Below, piece by piece: positions 1-11,035 of a stretch of DNA of 64,000 nt. The number at the start of each line of letters is the position of its first letter. Positions within the stretch are counted from its first letter, which is position 1. This stretch comes from Ilyonectria destructans (Eukaryota > Ascomycota > Sordariomycetes > Hypocreales > Nectriaceae), in contig JAHEWK010000007.1 in NCBI GenBank assembly GCA_020740775.1, positions 3,162,001-3,226,000 on the forward strand. The letters run 5' to 3'. Under the pieces are notes generated by a model. It had not been told where the DNA came from and searched no databases. It was given only the letters and a program-made list of their open reading frames with translations. The position numbers were made by a program, and so were the translations under genes.

Positions 1-640
1 AACCAGGATGGCCCAGCATCCCAGCCTACGCTAGCCCTTTGACAACGACCGCTCGAGACGCACGTCTGTTCCTGCAAACGGTCATAAGCGCCGAGTCTTG
101 GGATCTCGACTGCACTGCATTACCGGTCCCTTGGCAGCAGGTACCTCCTAACCACGGCAAGCAACTTTCCATCGGGCTGCTGTTGGAAGATCCGGCGTAT
201 CCAGTCACTCCACCAATATCACGAACTTTACGGACTGCGGCGAAGAGAGTGGAAGCCGCTGGACACAAAGTCTCCGTCTTACCAAGTTTCCCTTCCATCA
301 AAATCACGTATGAAGTTACGTTGGACCTGTTCGATATCGACGACGACGAAACGGGCATTCGTCATGTCCACGATGGTGGCGAACCCTTGGTCCAGATCGT
401 GCGGGATGTCTTGGCAATGTCGCCGGCGAGAGTTGACCCAAAAAAGCTGTCTGACTTCTTTGTCATGAACTCGAAACGCCAGGAAGAGACAGAGAAATGG
501 CACAAGGTGTTCACGCAAAGCGGCTACGACGTCTTGATTACCCCTAGCGCGGCACATACTGCACTGCCACACACGACCAATTTTGCATTACCCCGTACAC
601 GGTAATCTGGAATCTCGTTGACGTCCGTCATACCTTTCCC
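1..640 (+). pseudogene. Amidase-signature family, 3' part, broken
   Basis: The reading frame enters from before the window and shows the C-terminal half of a fungal amidase-signature hydrolase. A segment reading SPLTTTARDARLF matches the conserved 'GP..TS.RDL..F' block after the catalytic region, and VLITPSAAHTALPH matches the late 'D.L..P..P..A' block. The frame stops at 603-605, but the expected continuation (TVIWNLVDV) is present one frame over at about 590-625, and the next conserved piece (SVI.FPAPG) needs another shift. At least two frameshifts therefore break the gene. The catalytic Ser-Ser-Lys residues would lie upstream, outside the window, so activity of the upstream part cannot be judged. 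Amidases of this family hydrolyse small amides; no substrate can be assigned. Confidence 0.7.
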
Positions 641-1630
641 TGCCCCTGGGCCTACCCTATACTGACGACCGCTTGGTCTAGTTTCCCGCATGCGTCGTAG
701 CGCATACGATGCATTGGCAGCTCGATGTCAGGGTCCAATGTTGCTGTGGGGTTAAGAGTTCATGTTCATGGGGGAGAGATCAAATGGCGAAGCCGGGTCT
801 CCTTTGCTATGCATGGAAACCCCGCCGGTTGTCGGCTCATGCTTATCAGCCAGCGGAATAGCGTAAGAATACTGATCCTCCAATGATACGAATGTGGGCG
901 AATCATGTCCTTTTACGACACGGTACAGGTCTGACAGTCCGATCCCAAGGTTCTACCGTGCTAGTTAAAGGGGGTTCACTCAATGGCCACCCGTGCCGCG
1001 CCCCACTTATTTTGTACTCGCGAACTCGCGCAGAAAGGAGTGGGGAATAACAGGGGTACCTTGATGGCGGAGCCGACTAATGGTGGCCCTAGTAACCCCC
1101 AACCCAGACCAACCCAGACTCTATCGAATTTTAATGGGACATGTCGTTATGCCTCGGATAGCTTCGGGGAGGGGAAAGAGGGTTAAGGCTAGATCTTTAT
1201 CTCTATATCTCTTATGCTGGGTCAAGTGAAACATGAAAACATCCATAGAACATCACAATGCTGTCCAATCACCTCGAAGCTCAAGCTGCAGGGGCTTATG
1301 TCCATTGTCATTTGCACAAGCGATTTAGCGAGTTAAATTGCGTGAAGAACTTAGCTAGTGGAGTGAATGAATTGCACTCCGCGAACTATTGACTTTAGCG
1401 CTGCACTAGAAAGCAATAGTTCTTACTGTCTCGCAGCCGAATGCCGAGTGTTGCCTTTACTAGCTAATTAGCTTTACGAGAGCTCCGTGTTGAAGAAATG
1501 ACAGTTGGGTGAGAGCTTGAGGGGAAAATATGTAAATAATCTTTACTTCCTTGAAAAATGGCGTCGACTATGCTTCTTAGTTTGTTCTGCAACTTCAGTC
1601 CTCCCAACTGGCGCCAGCTTCTCTCTCTCC
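641..1630. other. Intergenic, no gene recognised
   Basis: The first ~110 bases may still be decayed amidase. The remainder has only short incidental ORFs. A 9-bp inverted repeat (GAACTATTG at 1383-1391, CAATAGTTC at 1414-1422) lies about 210 bp before the next start codon. The last few hundred bases would hold the promoter of the secreted protein gene. Confidence 0.5.
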
Positions 1631-2566
1631 ATGGCTCGTCTCAGTCTTTTGGCCCTTGCGGCTGCAACCGCCTTGAGCATCAGTGGCGTGAACGCGGGCC
1701 TGTGCCGACCATCCACGACATCGTCGACAATTTCAGAGAGTACCCCAACGCATAGCCCATCATCGTCACCAACGACTTCAACAACCCCAGAGAGTACGCC
1801 AGGGCTCACTCCATCATCATCCTTCACGTCGTCAACAACTCCCGAGAGCACTCCAGGGTCATCTTCTTCGACAACTTTAGAGAGCACGCCAGTGTTTACC
1901 CCATCATCCTCGACGACCCCAGAAAACACGCCAACTCTTACTCCAGTATCGCCCTCGACAACTCCAGTATATACACCAACGTCTACGACTTCTGAAGAGG
2001 GCGGATTTTGCACACCTAGGACAGTCAACATCAACCCGAGCTTCGATTACAACAACGGCGCGCCTTGGGCATTCGCGAATGGTGCTACTTGGGCCTCTGA
2101 TGGCACCTCGAGATCGGGTAGCCACAACGTGTACGTTTCTCCCAACTGGGATTTGTTACGAGACTAGGAACTGACCGTATTATCCTGCAGACGCCTTCAA
2201 TTCACAAACGGCGATGGCAACGAGGCTACCTTCTCGCAGACTATACACAACATTGAGTCTCAACAGTATTCCATAGCCTACTGGTTCACAGTAGTCAGCT
2301 CAACAGCAGTGCTCGATACGGACGGCGGATTCTCTTGCTCGATTGTGCTTAGTATCGGCGGCCACATACTCCAGGAGGGTGAAGTTGATAACCTCGGCCC
2401 TTTTTTCCCGACATTCTACGGTTCGGCTGTATCATGGTACAACCAAGACAACAGCATTACCCAGGCGAAATTCAAGATAGCTGTGACGTGCAATGGTGAT
2501 TTCTCCCGGGTAATCCTCTCTATGGACGATGTTAGTTTTACAAGAGAATGCAGCAATAGCAAGTAG
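1631..2566 (+). CDS. Secreted Ser/Thr/Pro-rich protein with C-terminal CBM-like domain
   Basis: Two exons, 1631-2130 and 2191-2566, separated by a 60-bp GTACGT...CAG intron, encode about 291 aa. The start at 1631 is chosen because it gives a clean signal peptide (MARLSLLALAAATALS...VNA); in-frame codons upstream lack one. Residues ~25-120 are an imperfect repeat of S/T/P with recurring TPESTP and TPSSS units, a typical O-glycosylated stalk. The C-terminal ~150 residues are folded-looking: NINPSFDYNNGAPWAF near the start, W and F residues, and a final MDDVSFTREC strand. That resembles fungal CenC-type (CBM_4_9-like) modules ending in 'l.DDv.l..'. The splice joins SGSHNV to RLQFTNGDG in frame. 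The protein is probably secreted or wall-bound; no catalytic domain is seen. The CBM assignment is inference. Confidence 0.75.
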
Positions 2567-4082
2567 TGGTGATATGACCAGATGTTAAGCCCAGGCCTCA
2601 GCAGCCCATCAGCTGAGAGAAGACGAAATCGGCGCGTACAAAAGCATCCAACTCATTGGTGGATCATTAATTTTTACTCTGAATGATTTGTATTTAATAG
2701 ATGCCTACATGTTTGCACCCAGACTGGGACAATACCCAGGGCTATTCGTTTCGGATGTATATAGAATACCCAGACTGAATAATTTCATCGCGGGCAGTAC
2801 TATATAGATCAAAAGCTCTACGATAGGAGGACCAATATCGCAAGGATAACAAAGCAGGTCCTGCAGTCACTTTTAGGTCTCTAGGATTAGATCACTCACT
2901 CTTGTTTGACGGAAGAGCTGATCCCGCTTTTAGTGTCAACCTGATTCGCGATGGAATTTTGTGGAATATCTATGTGGAGGCAGCAGGCCAGACCCTCCGC
3001 GCCGCAGCTCGGACCGGGAGTAAGAATTTGTGAAGTTGTACTGTCTCGAAGTGCATTCAATTGAGCACTGTGATGTAGTATTTTAATGCCGTTTTATCCG
3101 AATCACCCCTCCATCGGTGAAAGTCGGTCTTCGGTAAGACAAGACATACCGAACAGCCAAGCGCCGAACGAGTTGGGCAATGGTTCAGGCATTGAAAAGT
3201 CGAGATGTGACGGTGGGTAGCATGAGAGATAAGATGCCCCTGTATCAATCAGAGCCTAGAGTGAGGAGATGTTGGAGAAGCAGACGAATGTCTGTCCTGA
3301 AGGATGGTCAGCACGCTTGACTGACCACTTATATGTCTTGGCGTAATGATACTATTCACCTGCCTATTCTTGTTTATCCCTGCTTCAGCAAGTTGAATTT
3401 GAGGGTGTGGTGGGGGGGGGGCTTGCTCTGGGGATATATCGGCGGCCAAATCGGCTTTGGCATGATGCAGGTTTCGTCAACGTCCTGGACAGAGATGGAA
3501 CGCATCTAGAGACGTCGATCGTGTATAAAGTTCCCAGATATCGACACAGAATAGTTCCTCTCCTACTGTCTTAAACCCTAATCTCAAACGTGGAGAAAAG
3601 CTTCTCGTTTGCAGATAAGCTTCTCATTTGCGGATAAGCTGGAGCGGCAAATGGAAACGAAGAATTTATTCGAAAACTACTTGATTCAATTTAAAAAGTA
3701 CATAGCTATCCAAAAGGGTAAACGTCCACACGCATTGGCAAGGAACTGAAATGTCGACAGGCGAGAAATTGCTAGAACTTGACGATGGTAGGCTTCAGGA
3801 AAGTACGAGAAAGATCCCCTTATGCCAAAGCAAGATCGGGAAGAAGCTGTTATCGGACAGCAACGAGATGTCATCACGAATGGAGCGACCAACTTCATCC
3901 CATGACAGATATCGCTGATAATGCTATCAGCCACACAAGAGCTACGCTCATCCGGACACCACAAAAGAGCCGCCGTCACCCGCCCTGTGCACATCGAACC
4001 TGTGCCCAAGATCCTGACTTCTCATCCATTTTGCTCATTGTATCGTTAACTTCAATCCATCAAGTCATCATCTCCTACCAAC
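2567..4082. other. Intergenic, no gene recognised
   Basis: No ORF here looks like a protein family. Contents are a short G-run near 3410-3421, a 19-bp tandem repeat listed separately, and presumably the promoter of the MFS gene, which starts at 4083 after a pyrimidine-rich leader. Confidence 0.5.
3598..3640. repeat. 19-bp tandem repeat, about 2.3 copies
   Basis: Unit AAGCTTCTCGTTTGCAGAT (3598-3616) is followed by AAGCTTCTCATTTGCGGAT (3617-3635) and a partial AAGCT. The copies differ by two transitions. Confidence 0.8.
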
Positions 4083-5778
4083 ATGGCGCACAATGCCAAC
4101 AGCACGGAGTCGGACGACGTTTTGCCACCCGGCACCGTCCACCTGCTGCATACAAGCAATGAACTAGGACAGGATCAAGAAATCATCCTCGCTCCAAAGC
4201 GCAGCACTGGCCCCAATGATTCATTGAACTGGAGCCGAGGGCAGAAGATGATTCAGCTCTTCTTGGTCTACCTGTACACCTTCTCCACTGGCGTGGCCGG
4301 GACTTCGACCTACTCAGTTCTCACGGACATCTCTAACGACACTGGCATCACCATCGCTCAACTCGTCCTCGGTACTGGTTTCATCTTTTCTCCTGGCTGG
4401 CTGGTTCAACTTCATCTTCCAGCCCCTGGCGCTGAGCTTCGGCCGCCGGCATGTATGCCTCATCAGCCTTCTGGGATGCGCCATCATCTCGGAGTGGACA
4501 GCTTGGATCTCGTCATTTCCCCAGTGGGCCGCCGCACGCATTCTTTTTGGCGTCTTTGTCGCGCCTGTCGAGGTCCTCCCTGAGATGAGTGTGCCAGACG
4601 TTTTTTTTTGCGCATGAACGAGGAACCCATATTGGCGGATATATTCTCGTCTTGAACGCCAATAATTACGTCGCGCCTTTGATTGTTGGTTTCATGAACA
4701 AGTCCATTGGTTGGCGATGGGTTCAATACTGGTGTGCTCTACTCCTAGCACTGAATCTCATCCTCGCCATCTTCTAACGCGAAACTCTGTTTGATCGAGG
4801 GGCGTTTGAAGTCGAGAGAGCTTCTGGCCATGTCGATACCGCATCAGATTCGGCCAGCGGGACTTCACCATGACACAAGTCAGAAGAGACACCGGCGGGA
4901 GAGATACACCACGCAATTACGATAGAGCTACAAGGCTCGATGTACAAGATACAGTCCTTCTGGCAGAAGATGGCCTTGTTCAAACCGGCAGGATTTAGCG
5001 CCAAGCAGATGCTCACAACGGTTTACCGGCCGATTTTGATTCTTTTTGATTTGCCCAACGTCTCTTGGGCGGTCTTGAACATTGCATTTGCAGCTGTTTG
5101 GTAAGTTCTGATACAAAACACCGCATCATAGACATCTTCCCCAGCTCTAATACCGCGTGCGGGTACGCTGTCTATAATGCCACCGCCTCTGCGTTCCTAT
5201 CGGCTCCTCTATACAATTTTACAAGCTCCCAAGTCGGCTTGACATACTTGGCTCTGCTTGCCGGATTCATCGTAGGAGGTACCATCTCAGGACCCTTCGC
5301 CGATTGGTATACTTTGAAATTGGCCAGGAAAAACGGTGGTCTTCGAAAGCCTGAGCAGCACCTGTGGGCACTGACCCTTTACTCTATCTTGGTTCCTCTT
5401 GGTCTCTTTCTCTGGGGCTTGGGCGCTGCTTATGGGTGGCACTTTGGCATACTCATCCTCGGAGGGTTCCTCTGCTCTCTCTGCTCCATATCCGGTGGCA
5501 TTTCGATTGCTTACAAGGTCGACTGTTTGAAAGAAATTGCAGGAGAGTCCATTGTTTCAATGATTCTTGTTCGAAACACGTTGGCTTTTGCCTTCAACTA
5601 CGCCATTACCCCATGGATCGAGGCAGCAGGAGTCCGCGACACCTTTATCGCCGTTGCAGTACCGGCTTTGACTACTGGCTTTACATTCCTTCTTGCCATT
5701 TGGAAGGGCAAGTATTTCCGCACCAGGTCAGCGGAGAGGTACTGGAGGTATGCCGCAGCTCAAGTGGTTAATCACTGA
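4083..5778 (+). pseudogene. MFS transporter (HOL1-like subgroup), broken
   Basis: Nearly a whole 12-TM major facilitator can be followed, but across three frames. Frame 1 starts at 4083 (MAHNANSTES) and carries LNWSRGQK and the first TM. At about 4390 it shifts to a frame reading LAGWFNFIFQPLAL, GRRHV and ARILFGVFVAPVEVLPE, the family's TM4 motif. At the T9 run near 4600 it shifts again to FFAHERGTHIGG...WRWVQYW. In-frame stops follow at 4775 (TAA) and 4871 (TGA). After a 44-bp intron (5101-5144) the second half is open: NATASAFLSAPLYNF, GGTISGPFADW (the loop-8 motif), ending at 5778. Two frameshifts and two nonsense codons mean no functional transporter. Substrate is unknown; the family includes drug, siderophore and polyamine exporters. 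Confidence 0.85.
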
Positions 5779-5888
5779 TGATCAAGATGAAGGGGCGATT
5801 TTAGTACCGAGATAGCGACGGCTGTACGGGATGTTCAGATCGAAGATAGGTCAACAAACGTCGAAATTAAAAGAACATGTTGGAAGAT

Positions 5889-6062
5889 GACCCTGTATTA
5901 CGAAACCTCTGATAGATCGATATCCTGACCTTAGTCAGAAGGGGGTCTGATAACCCCTCTTCTGGCCGGTCCGGATGACCGGCACAAGCAATCATCAACA
6001 TCATCATCACTGCTTTGAACACTATCCATTTGATCAAATTGACCGTAACGGATCTAACAGAA
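5889..6062 (-). mobile_element. MITE copy 1, truncated
   Basis: The first ~51 bases (GACCCTGTATTACGAAACCT...) are identical to the left terminal repeat of the element at 24108-24348. The next part matches the reverse complement of that element's interior, including a GGGGGTC..ATAACCCCTCTT segment, a CCGGATGACCGG segment and ATTGACCGTAACGGATC. The opposite terminal repeat is missing, so this copy is truncated or eroded. It lies ~110 bp behind the broken MFS gene. Confidence 0.7.
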
Positions 6063-6440
6063 CATTATGTGCTCCGGTGCTTGTCGTGCTCTTAACTACA
6101 TACGCATCATCTCATATTCACGACATGATACGGTTAGGCGAGAACGTAGAGTGGATGGGCGACTATGGGCTCGGGCTAGAGAGGAGAAAGGAAGTATGGA
6201 AAATGCCCTGCCGTATGTACATGAAACTATTCATTTCCAAGGCATAAGTTTGTAGCCAATAAACCTCCAATCTCTCCTCGCTCCAGATCTGACTCGATGA
6301 ATCACTGGCCGACTGTTTGACCCAGTCGTTGTATAGCTCTCGCAACGTAATCTTTCCCACAACCATGCCGTTCATCATATTAAATAATTAGGTCTTGAGT
6401 AGGAGAGTGGGTGTGTAGTTTCATGTGTGATAGAAATTGT
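6063..6440. other. Intergenic, no gene recognised
   Basis: Only short overlapping ORFs on both strands without recognisable family features. The region separates the truncated MITE from the rhamnosidase fragment. Confidence 0.4.
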
Positions 6441-6741
6441 TAGTTCTCACCTCTCCGTACGAGCTTGCTCATGCATCAGCTGGGTCGTAGCACTCCCAAA
6501 AGATATCAGCACCGGCCTTAACCATGCCCCCCCAGTAGGATCGTAGAATCTCGGGGCATTTGTAGTAGCAGCCCACTGTAACAAGTGCCTTGTATACATA
6601 GTGCCAGGCATACGGAGTCAGGGGCTTGATGGCTGTAGGGTAGGCCAAGGTGCTGAGGAAAGCGTCATGAGCAGTGCTGTGAGGGAAAGCCTCTGTAAGG
6701 ATGAGCGAAGAACTCGACCCTGTTTGAATCACTGGTAACAC
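6441..6741 (-). pseudogene. GH78 alpha-L-rhamnosidase-like fragment
   Basis: Read on the minus strand, about 75 codons resemble the late (alpha/alpha)6-barrel part of family 78 rhamnosidases: LTPYAWHYVYKAL followed by SYWGGMVKAGADIFWECYDP, matching the family's 'YWGGM...GA.TFWE.YDP'. An in-frame TGA at 6469-6471 interrupts it just after the YDPADA segment, and matching sequence (ASSYGE) continues beyond, so the stop is probably a CGA-to-TGA change. Everything N-terminal is absent: the 5' side runs into a dispersed 37-bp repeat at 6726-6762. A relic without the catalytic core. Confidence 0.6.
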
Positions 6742-6762
6742 CTACGTAAATGCTTCTATTAC
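6726..6762. repeat. 37-bp dispersed repeat, copy 1
   Basis: GAATCACTGGTAACACCTAC... here and GGATCACTGGTAACACCTGG... at 14556-14592 share about 31 of 37 bases (by eye). Here it sits exactly where the rhamnosidase fragment loses similarity. Confidence 0.65.
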
Positions 6763-7039
6763 AGGCCGCGCTCAGATGGACCTCATAAATAGAAGGACTG
6801 CTCGCTGCAAGGTCTCCTTGTAAGTGCCCCTGAAAGCGACCAGTAAACGTGCTTGTAAGAAACAAGCACAAGTTCGGAAAATAAATTCTCGTCATGATAA
6901 TAAGATTGGAATAATAATGGATATGTGTATGAATAATGATAAGATACCACTCAGAAGGTAAAGCATACTTCTGGTTGATTAACAAGATACCATCTGCATC
7001 TTCTACACAAAAAGTATAGACACTCTTCGACTGAAAGAA

Positions 7040-7585
7040 ATGCCGCAAGTCCATTTGCCATTTCGTGACGAAGGAGACCCCATCCCATGTTTCCGTTCTA
7101 GAAGTCAGAGTGCTGTGGGCGATGGGTTGCGCAAAACGGAGCAGCAGGTCGTCCTGAGCCCCGGACGGGCATTATCGCGCATGCTCGCCACCATGGACCA
7201 AAAGGCCGTCGTCGTGGAGCTCAAGGCGCACAAGGTGACCCTTGCTGGGGATGAGCTGAGAGAGTTCGAGTCCGAAGTGGCCGTCCTGGCAAAACTACTC
7301 AGCGGAACCGATCCGCTCCTCTGGGGAACCCTTAGAGGAGAAGGATACCTCCATCAGCCAGCCCGCAGCGCATTCGCCTTCATCTACCAAATCCCGAGGA
7401 CGGTGGCCGTCACTGACAACATGACGAGTCCAACAACGCTTCTCGATCTCATCGGGACCACCCGGCCAACGCCCAATAAGCCGGGGTAGGTCGAGCTCCT
7501 CCCGGCCAAGCACGCCCTCGAGCAGCGCTTCGAGCTCACGAGAAAGCTAACGTCGGCTATCATATACGTCCACGTGATGTTTTGA
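7040..7585 (+). pseudogene. Fungal protein-kinase-like (HeLo/NLR-associated) fragment, broken
   Basis: The frame from 7040 contains FAFIYQIP, then TTLLDLI, then, beyond an in-frame TAG at 7487-7489, LEQRFELTRKLTSAIIYVHVM. This spacing is that of the N-lobe and alphaC-to-hinge region of the degenerate kinase-like domains common in fungal HeLo and NLR-type proteins ('F..LP......TL.dl......p.l..Rf.la..la.sl..lH...W.HK'). The catalytic loop (HxN/HRD) and activation segment that should follow are not recognisable to 7850. The premature stop plus missing C-lobe make this a relic. Family placement is by pattern only. Confidence 0.5.
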
Positions 7586-8076
7586 TTGTCACTTTCCATT
7601 GATATTCTAGGAGAGGCAGGCGCCAAAGTGGACGCACTTGACGTCCAGCGGGTGCGCGCCGCCCGAGGCTGACGTGCGTCCCTTGATAGAGAATCGCCAA
7701 AACTGCATCTGGTCGGAACGTCTTCTCCCAGGCAAAGAAGAATGAACTGCAAGACGAGCGTTGCAGCAGGCTGTTAGGCTGCCGGGCTTAGCTGGGGGCG
7801 CCTGAATATGGCTGTGACTGGACATCTCTCTACGTAAGGATTCAGAAAGCAGATTGCCACGGTCTCACATGACCTCGCGTCCTAGGTAGATTTATCCCTG
7901 ATCACGCGAGGAGTCCCAGTTCTTCTTCACTTTTTCAGATTAGAATGAAGTCGGCTTCCCGTGTGCTTTCCATAGTGCAAGCCCCGTCAAATCCTCCACA
8001 TGGTTCGTCCTCTGCCTAACATCTGGTTGAACTGTCCAGCTAGCGCAACTATCCACATCAGTCTCCAAATTTCCAA
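7586..8076. other. Intergenic, possible kinase remnants
   Basis: GC-rich stretch to about 7830 with short ORFs on both strands. Some may be decayed C-lobe of the kinase-like relic, but no motif is clear. The last ~150 bases are the 3' flank of the convergent Clr5-TPR gene. Confidence 0.4.
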
Positions 8077-10150
8077 TTATTCCAGGTGAAGCTTGTTTGG
8101 CCTAATGGTAAGACCCATGACCCCGAATATCGTCTTGAAAGGACGGCCCTCATCGGATAGGTAGGAGAAATGATGTTGCTTAAGTGCGTTCGTCAAAGCT
8201 CGGATGATGCCATCCTCCTCGTCCCAATCAGCACCTAATGCACCGGCGTAAGCCCGCTCAAACCATGGCTTTGCCTCTGTCCAGCTTCTGTGAGTTTGAT
8301 ACACGAGCCCAATCGTGATGTTGACCCATATGGCTCTCTCAGTGTCGTTACCGAAGAGGGACTCTGACTTTTCGGCAGCTTTGTGGAACAAAGGCTTGGC
8401 CGCGGCTGAATAGTTACTCTTGACCATGTTCGCGGCAACTTGAAGGTACGCTTCCATCACGTCGAGACCCGCGCATTTTTGCTTGTCCCAAGGATAGGAA
8501 TGAAACACCGCATTGATCTTCTCCGGTGTTCTGTCGAAGACGTCACCGTAGTCTGCAACCACATTCAGTTTTTCGTACAAACTGAGAAGTTCGCCTCTTG
8601 CACGCAAATTCTGTACGTGAAGCTCAGTGGGTTTCTTTTCGCAGTGATTGATCAAAGCCAGTAGCAGTGATTCCACGGCTTGGTTTTGTGCAGCAACATG
8701 TGATCTTGCCACGTCAAGCCGGTAGTCAATCTGCGAAGGAGACGCGTTTGGTTCAATGGCTTCATCGAGGCCAACAACGCCCAGCAGCTGAGTAGAGTCA
8801 ACCAGAGAGTCAACAGCTTTGTCTTTGCCCTTCCGGCGTCTCCGGTTCCGATTTCTGCGGGAGCGCCCTGACTTGACCTCTGTAATCTCTTTGGATCGGG
8901 ACAGAAGAGCCAGCGCGTCTTCCTGCCGATTGCAACCGTTCAAAATTTGCACGACATCGAGCACATGCTGTTGGGTTCTTTTGTCTTCAACACCCCAGGT
9001 ATCGATGTGTGCCTGCATCATCTGCTCAAGCATTCCGTTTGCCGCCTCTGCAGAGCCCTGTTGGGTGTAGATGTCAACAAGCTCATACGCAACCTTCTTG
9101 ACATCTTCGTTTGTCGCGCCATTCGGATAGGCCAGTCCTTCACGGGCTTGCTCCAGCAATTCCTTTGCATTTTGAAGTCTCCCTTGATGAAGATGGGTAC
9201 GACCTTCTGCCCACGTCGAGATGAGGTGAGCTCTGGTAAGACCGTTCCACTGCAGAGGAAGATCCACTTCATGGCTACGCGATGCCACAGTTCCTCGCGC
9301 GTCACCGGAAGTGACTTTTCCTCCAGTTTCCGAACTATCTGTTGAATCATCGTTGTCGGGAGAGGATATGAAGACTTTCGGCGTCTTGTAGCTGACGCCA
9401 GCGGGTGTTGAGGCAACTTCGCTTGTCAATATTCTCAGTCGAAACAAATGCTTCTCTTGGATATCCATACCTTCAAATTTGGGTTCAGCTCGCTGCTTGG
9501 TTCGAGACAGGGTGTTCATGGCACGGCTCTCGTCGTAGTTTCTACCTCCATAAGAAAATACGGTGTCGCTACCCGATCCCTCTTTCTTTTCTTGGCCGTC
9601 TCAACCATGAATTCGGCCACGTGGCCCGGCAGGTTCTTGTTCCAGCCCCAATCTTTGAACTTGGTCTTGTACAATTTCTGGCTACCGAAGCATTAGGAAC
9701 GCGGGGATAGATGGAGTGGAGAGACTGCGTTACTCACGACGCCTCAAAAGAATGCTGGGTCCTCATAATTTTCATCGTGTCGGCGAGACTATTGTTGTCG
9801 TCGAGATAAACCTGCTGCAGCTGAGGCTTGTGACGCTCCCAGTCGAGATTACCGTATTTGGACCTTCGGGAACCCGGAGCCACATTAGCCTCCAAGGCCG
9901 ATGATGCCTGGGGGCCGCCGCCGGGTAATTGACCCGTTGCAGTGCCAGCAGGTGTGTCGTGGCCATGGCCAAACCGGCGCGGTTGCGATGGTGCATTTGC
10001 CAACATGGAGTTGGAGTGAGCGGAAGCGGCGCCGAAGTCCAACTGAGGAGGAGCCTCGACACTAATCATATCTGTATCTTGGTCCAGAAAGTGACGCTGG
10101 TCGGCCCAGCTGATTTCCGGCGGGGGGCCGAGGAAACCATTGATGTCCAT
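8077..10150 (-). pseudogene. Clr5-domain TPR protein with one frameshift
   Basis: Exon 1 (10150-9738) starts MDINGFLGPP and ends in a Clr5 domain: WERHKPQLQQVYLDDNNSL...MRTQHSFEAS. A 56-bp intron (9682-9737, TAG acceptor) joins it to QKLYKTKFKDWGWNKN, completing Clr5. At about 9570-9592, in a purine-rich run coding KKRKR, the frame is one base short. The expected continuation (GSDTVFSYGGRNYDESRAMNTL) lies in the next frame and runs open to 8077. The long C-terminal part has TPR-like helical repeats: a first set around LLEQAREGLAYPNG and a last set around AKPLFHKAAEKSESLFGND and AKPWFERAYAGAL. Restored length would be ~672 aa. The Clr5 name comes from a fission yeast gene-silencing factor; TPR fusions are common in filamentous fungi and functionally obscure. 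A base-call error is an alternative to real mutation. Confidence 0.75.
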
Positions 10151-11035
10151 AGCTTCTTGTAAAGTAGCCAGCGACGAACAGGTCTGAAGGGGAGAAGGAC
10201 AAAACCAGTGATGCTGGCGCAAAGACAGGATAATCTGATAATGACTGTGGCGGGTTTTAAAGCTGAAGAGGGTTGTCCTAAAATTTCACGTCGCTCGCGA
10301 TTTGGGGTGGTATTTTATTAGCCACGAGCCAAGCAATGAAAGTGGAATGCAATGTTGGATTGACTAGCAAACGGTGCTGCGGCTGCTTTGAACATTAAGA
10401 CCCAAAAGTTCGCAAATGGTCCTCACCACATGCCAGCTGATGTGACGTACCAGTCCTGCCGACACCCCAACCCCCTCCCTACATGCCGCCAGGTCTAGAC
10501 CTGCAGCATGACCAGCTAACGAACCCTGTGGGATACGCCACGCAGAGGGTCCAAGAGTCTCCTTTAGGCTCCGAGACCGTTCCAAGGCGACTCCAAGGTG
10601 ACGTGGTAGCCCCTGCGACTTGAAGCCCAGTCCGTGGACTCCATCATGCGACACACTGATTCGTTGGGCACAATGGGTCCCCAAAGGTCCCCAAAGGTAC
10701 CCAAAGGTCACCACCAAAAGACCTCAAAGGTGACCGACTCAAGACCGGTCATTCAAGCAACAAGAGATTGAAACACCAGGGGAAATGTCGGCGATCAGTC
10801 AGACCAGCCAAGTTCGAATTGCCTTGCAGTGTTCGGTCAAGGCCCCAAAGGTTCTCAAAAGTGTCAATTCGAAAATGGTAGAGACAATCAGAATTATAAA
10901 TAAAGGAAGCGATTGACATGGAACCTATGCAATCTACTAGCAAGACACCACCGCCTCAAACCCCAAGTCAATAGCTTACGCAAACATTCGGCTTCATCTT
11001 GACCGTCCATCGTACTAGCTGTTGAAATCGTGCTC
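10151..11035. other. Intergenic between divergent genes
   Basis: Contains the upstream region of the Clr5-TPR gene and of the small ORF at 11036. No convincing protein. Holds the 10-bp tandem repeat at 10678-10707 and a TATA-like ATTATAAATAAA at about 10891-10902, about 135 bp before the 11036 start. Confidence 0.45.
10678..10707. repeat. 10-bp tandem repeat, 3 copies
   Basis: TCCCCAAAGG, TCCCCAAAGG, TACCCAAAGG in tandem, with related CAAAGG-containing words further on (10728, 10845). Confidence 0.8.

Noticed and set aside
983..1186. 67-codon ORF MATRAAPHLF...
   Set aside because: Short, no domain, signal peptide or conserved pattern; composition fits chance in GC-rich DNA.
3686..4162. Overlapping ORFs on both strands before the MFS gene
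   Set aside because: No family resemblance, and they overlap the MFS promoter and start in other frames.
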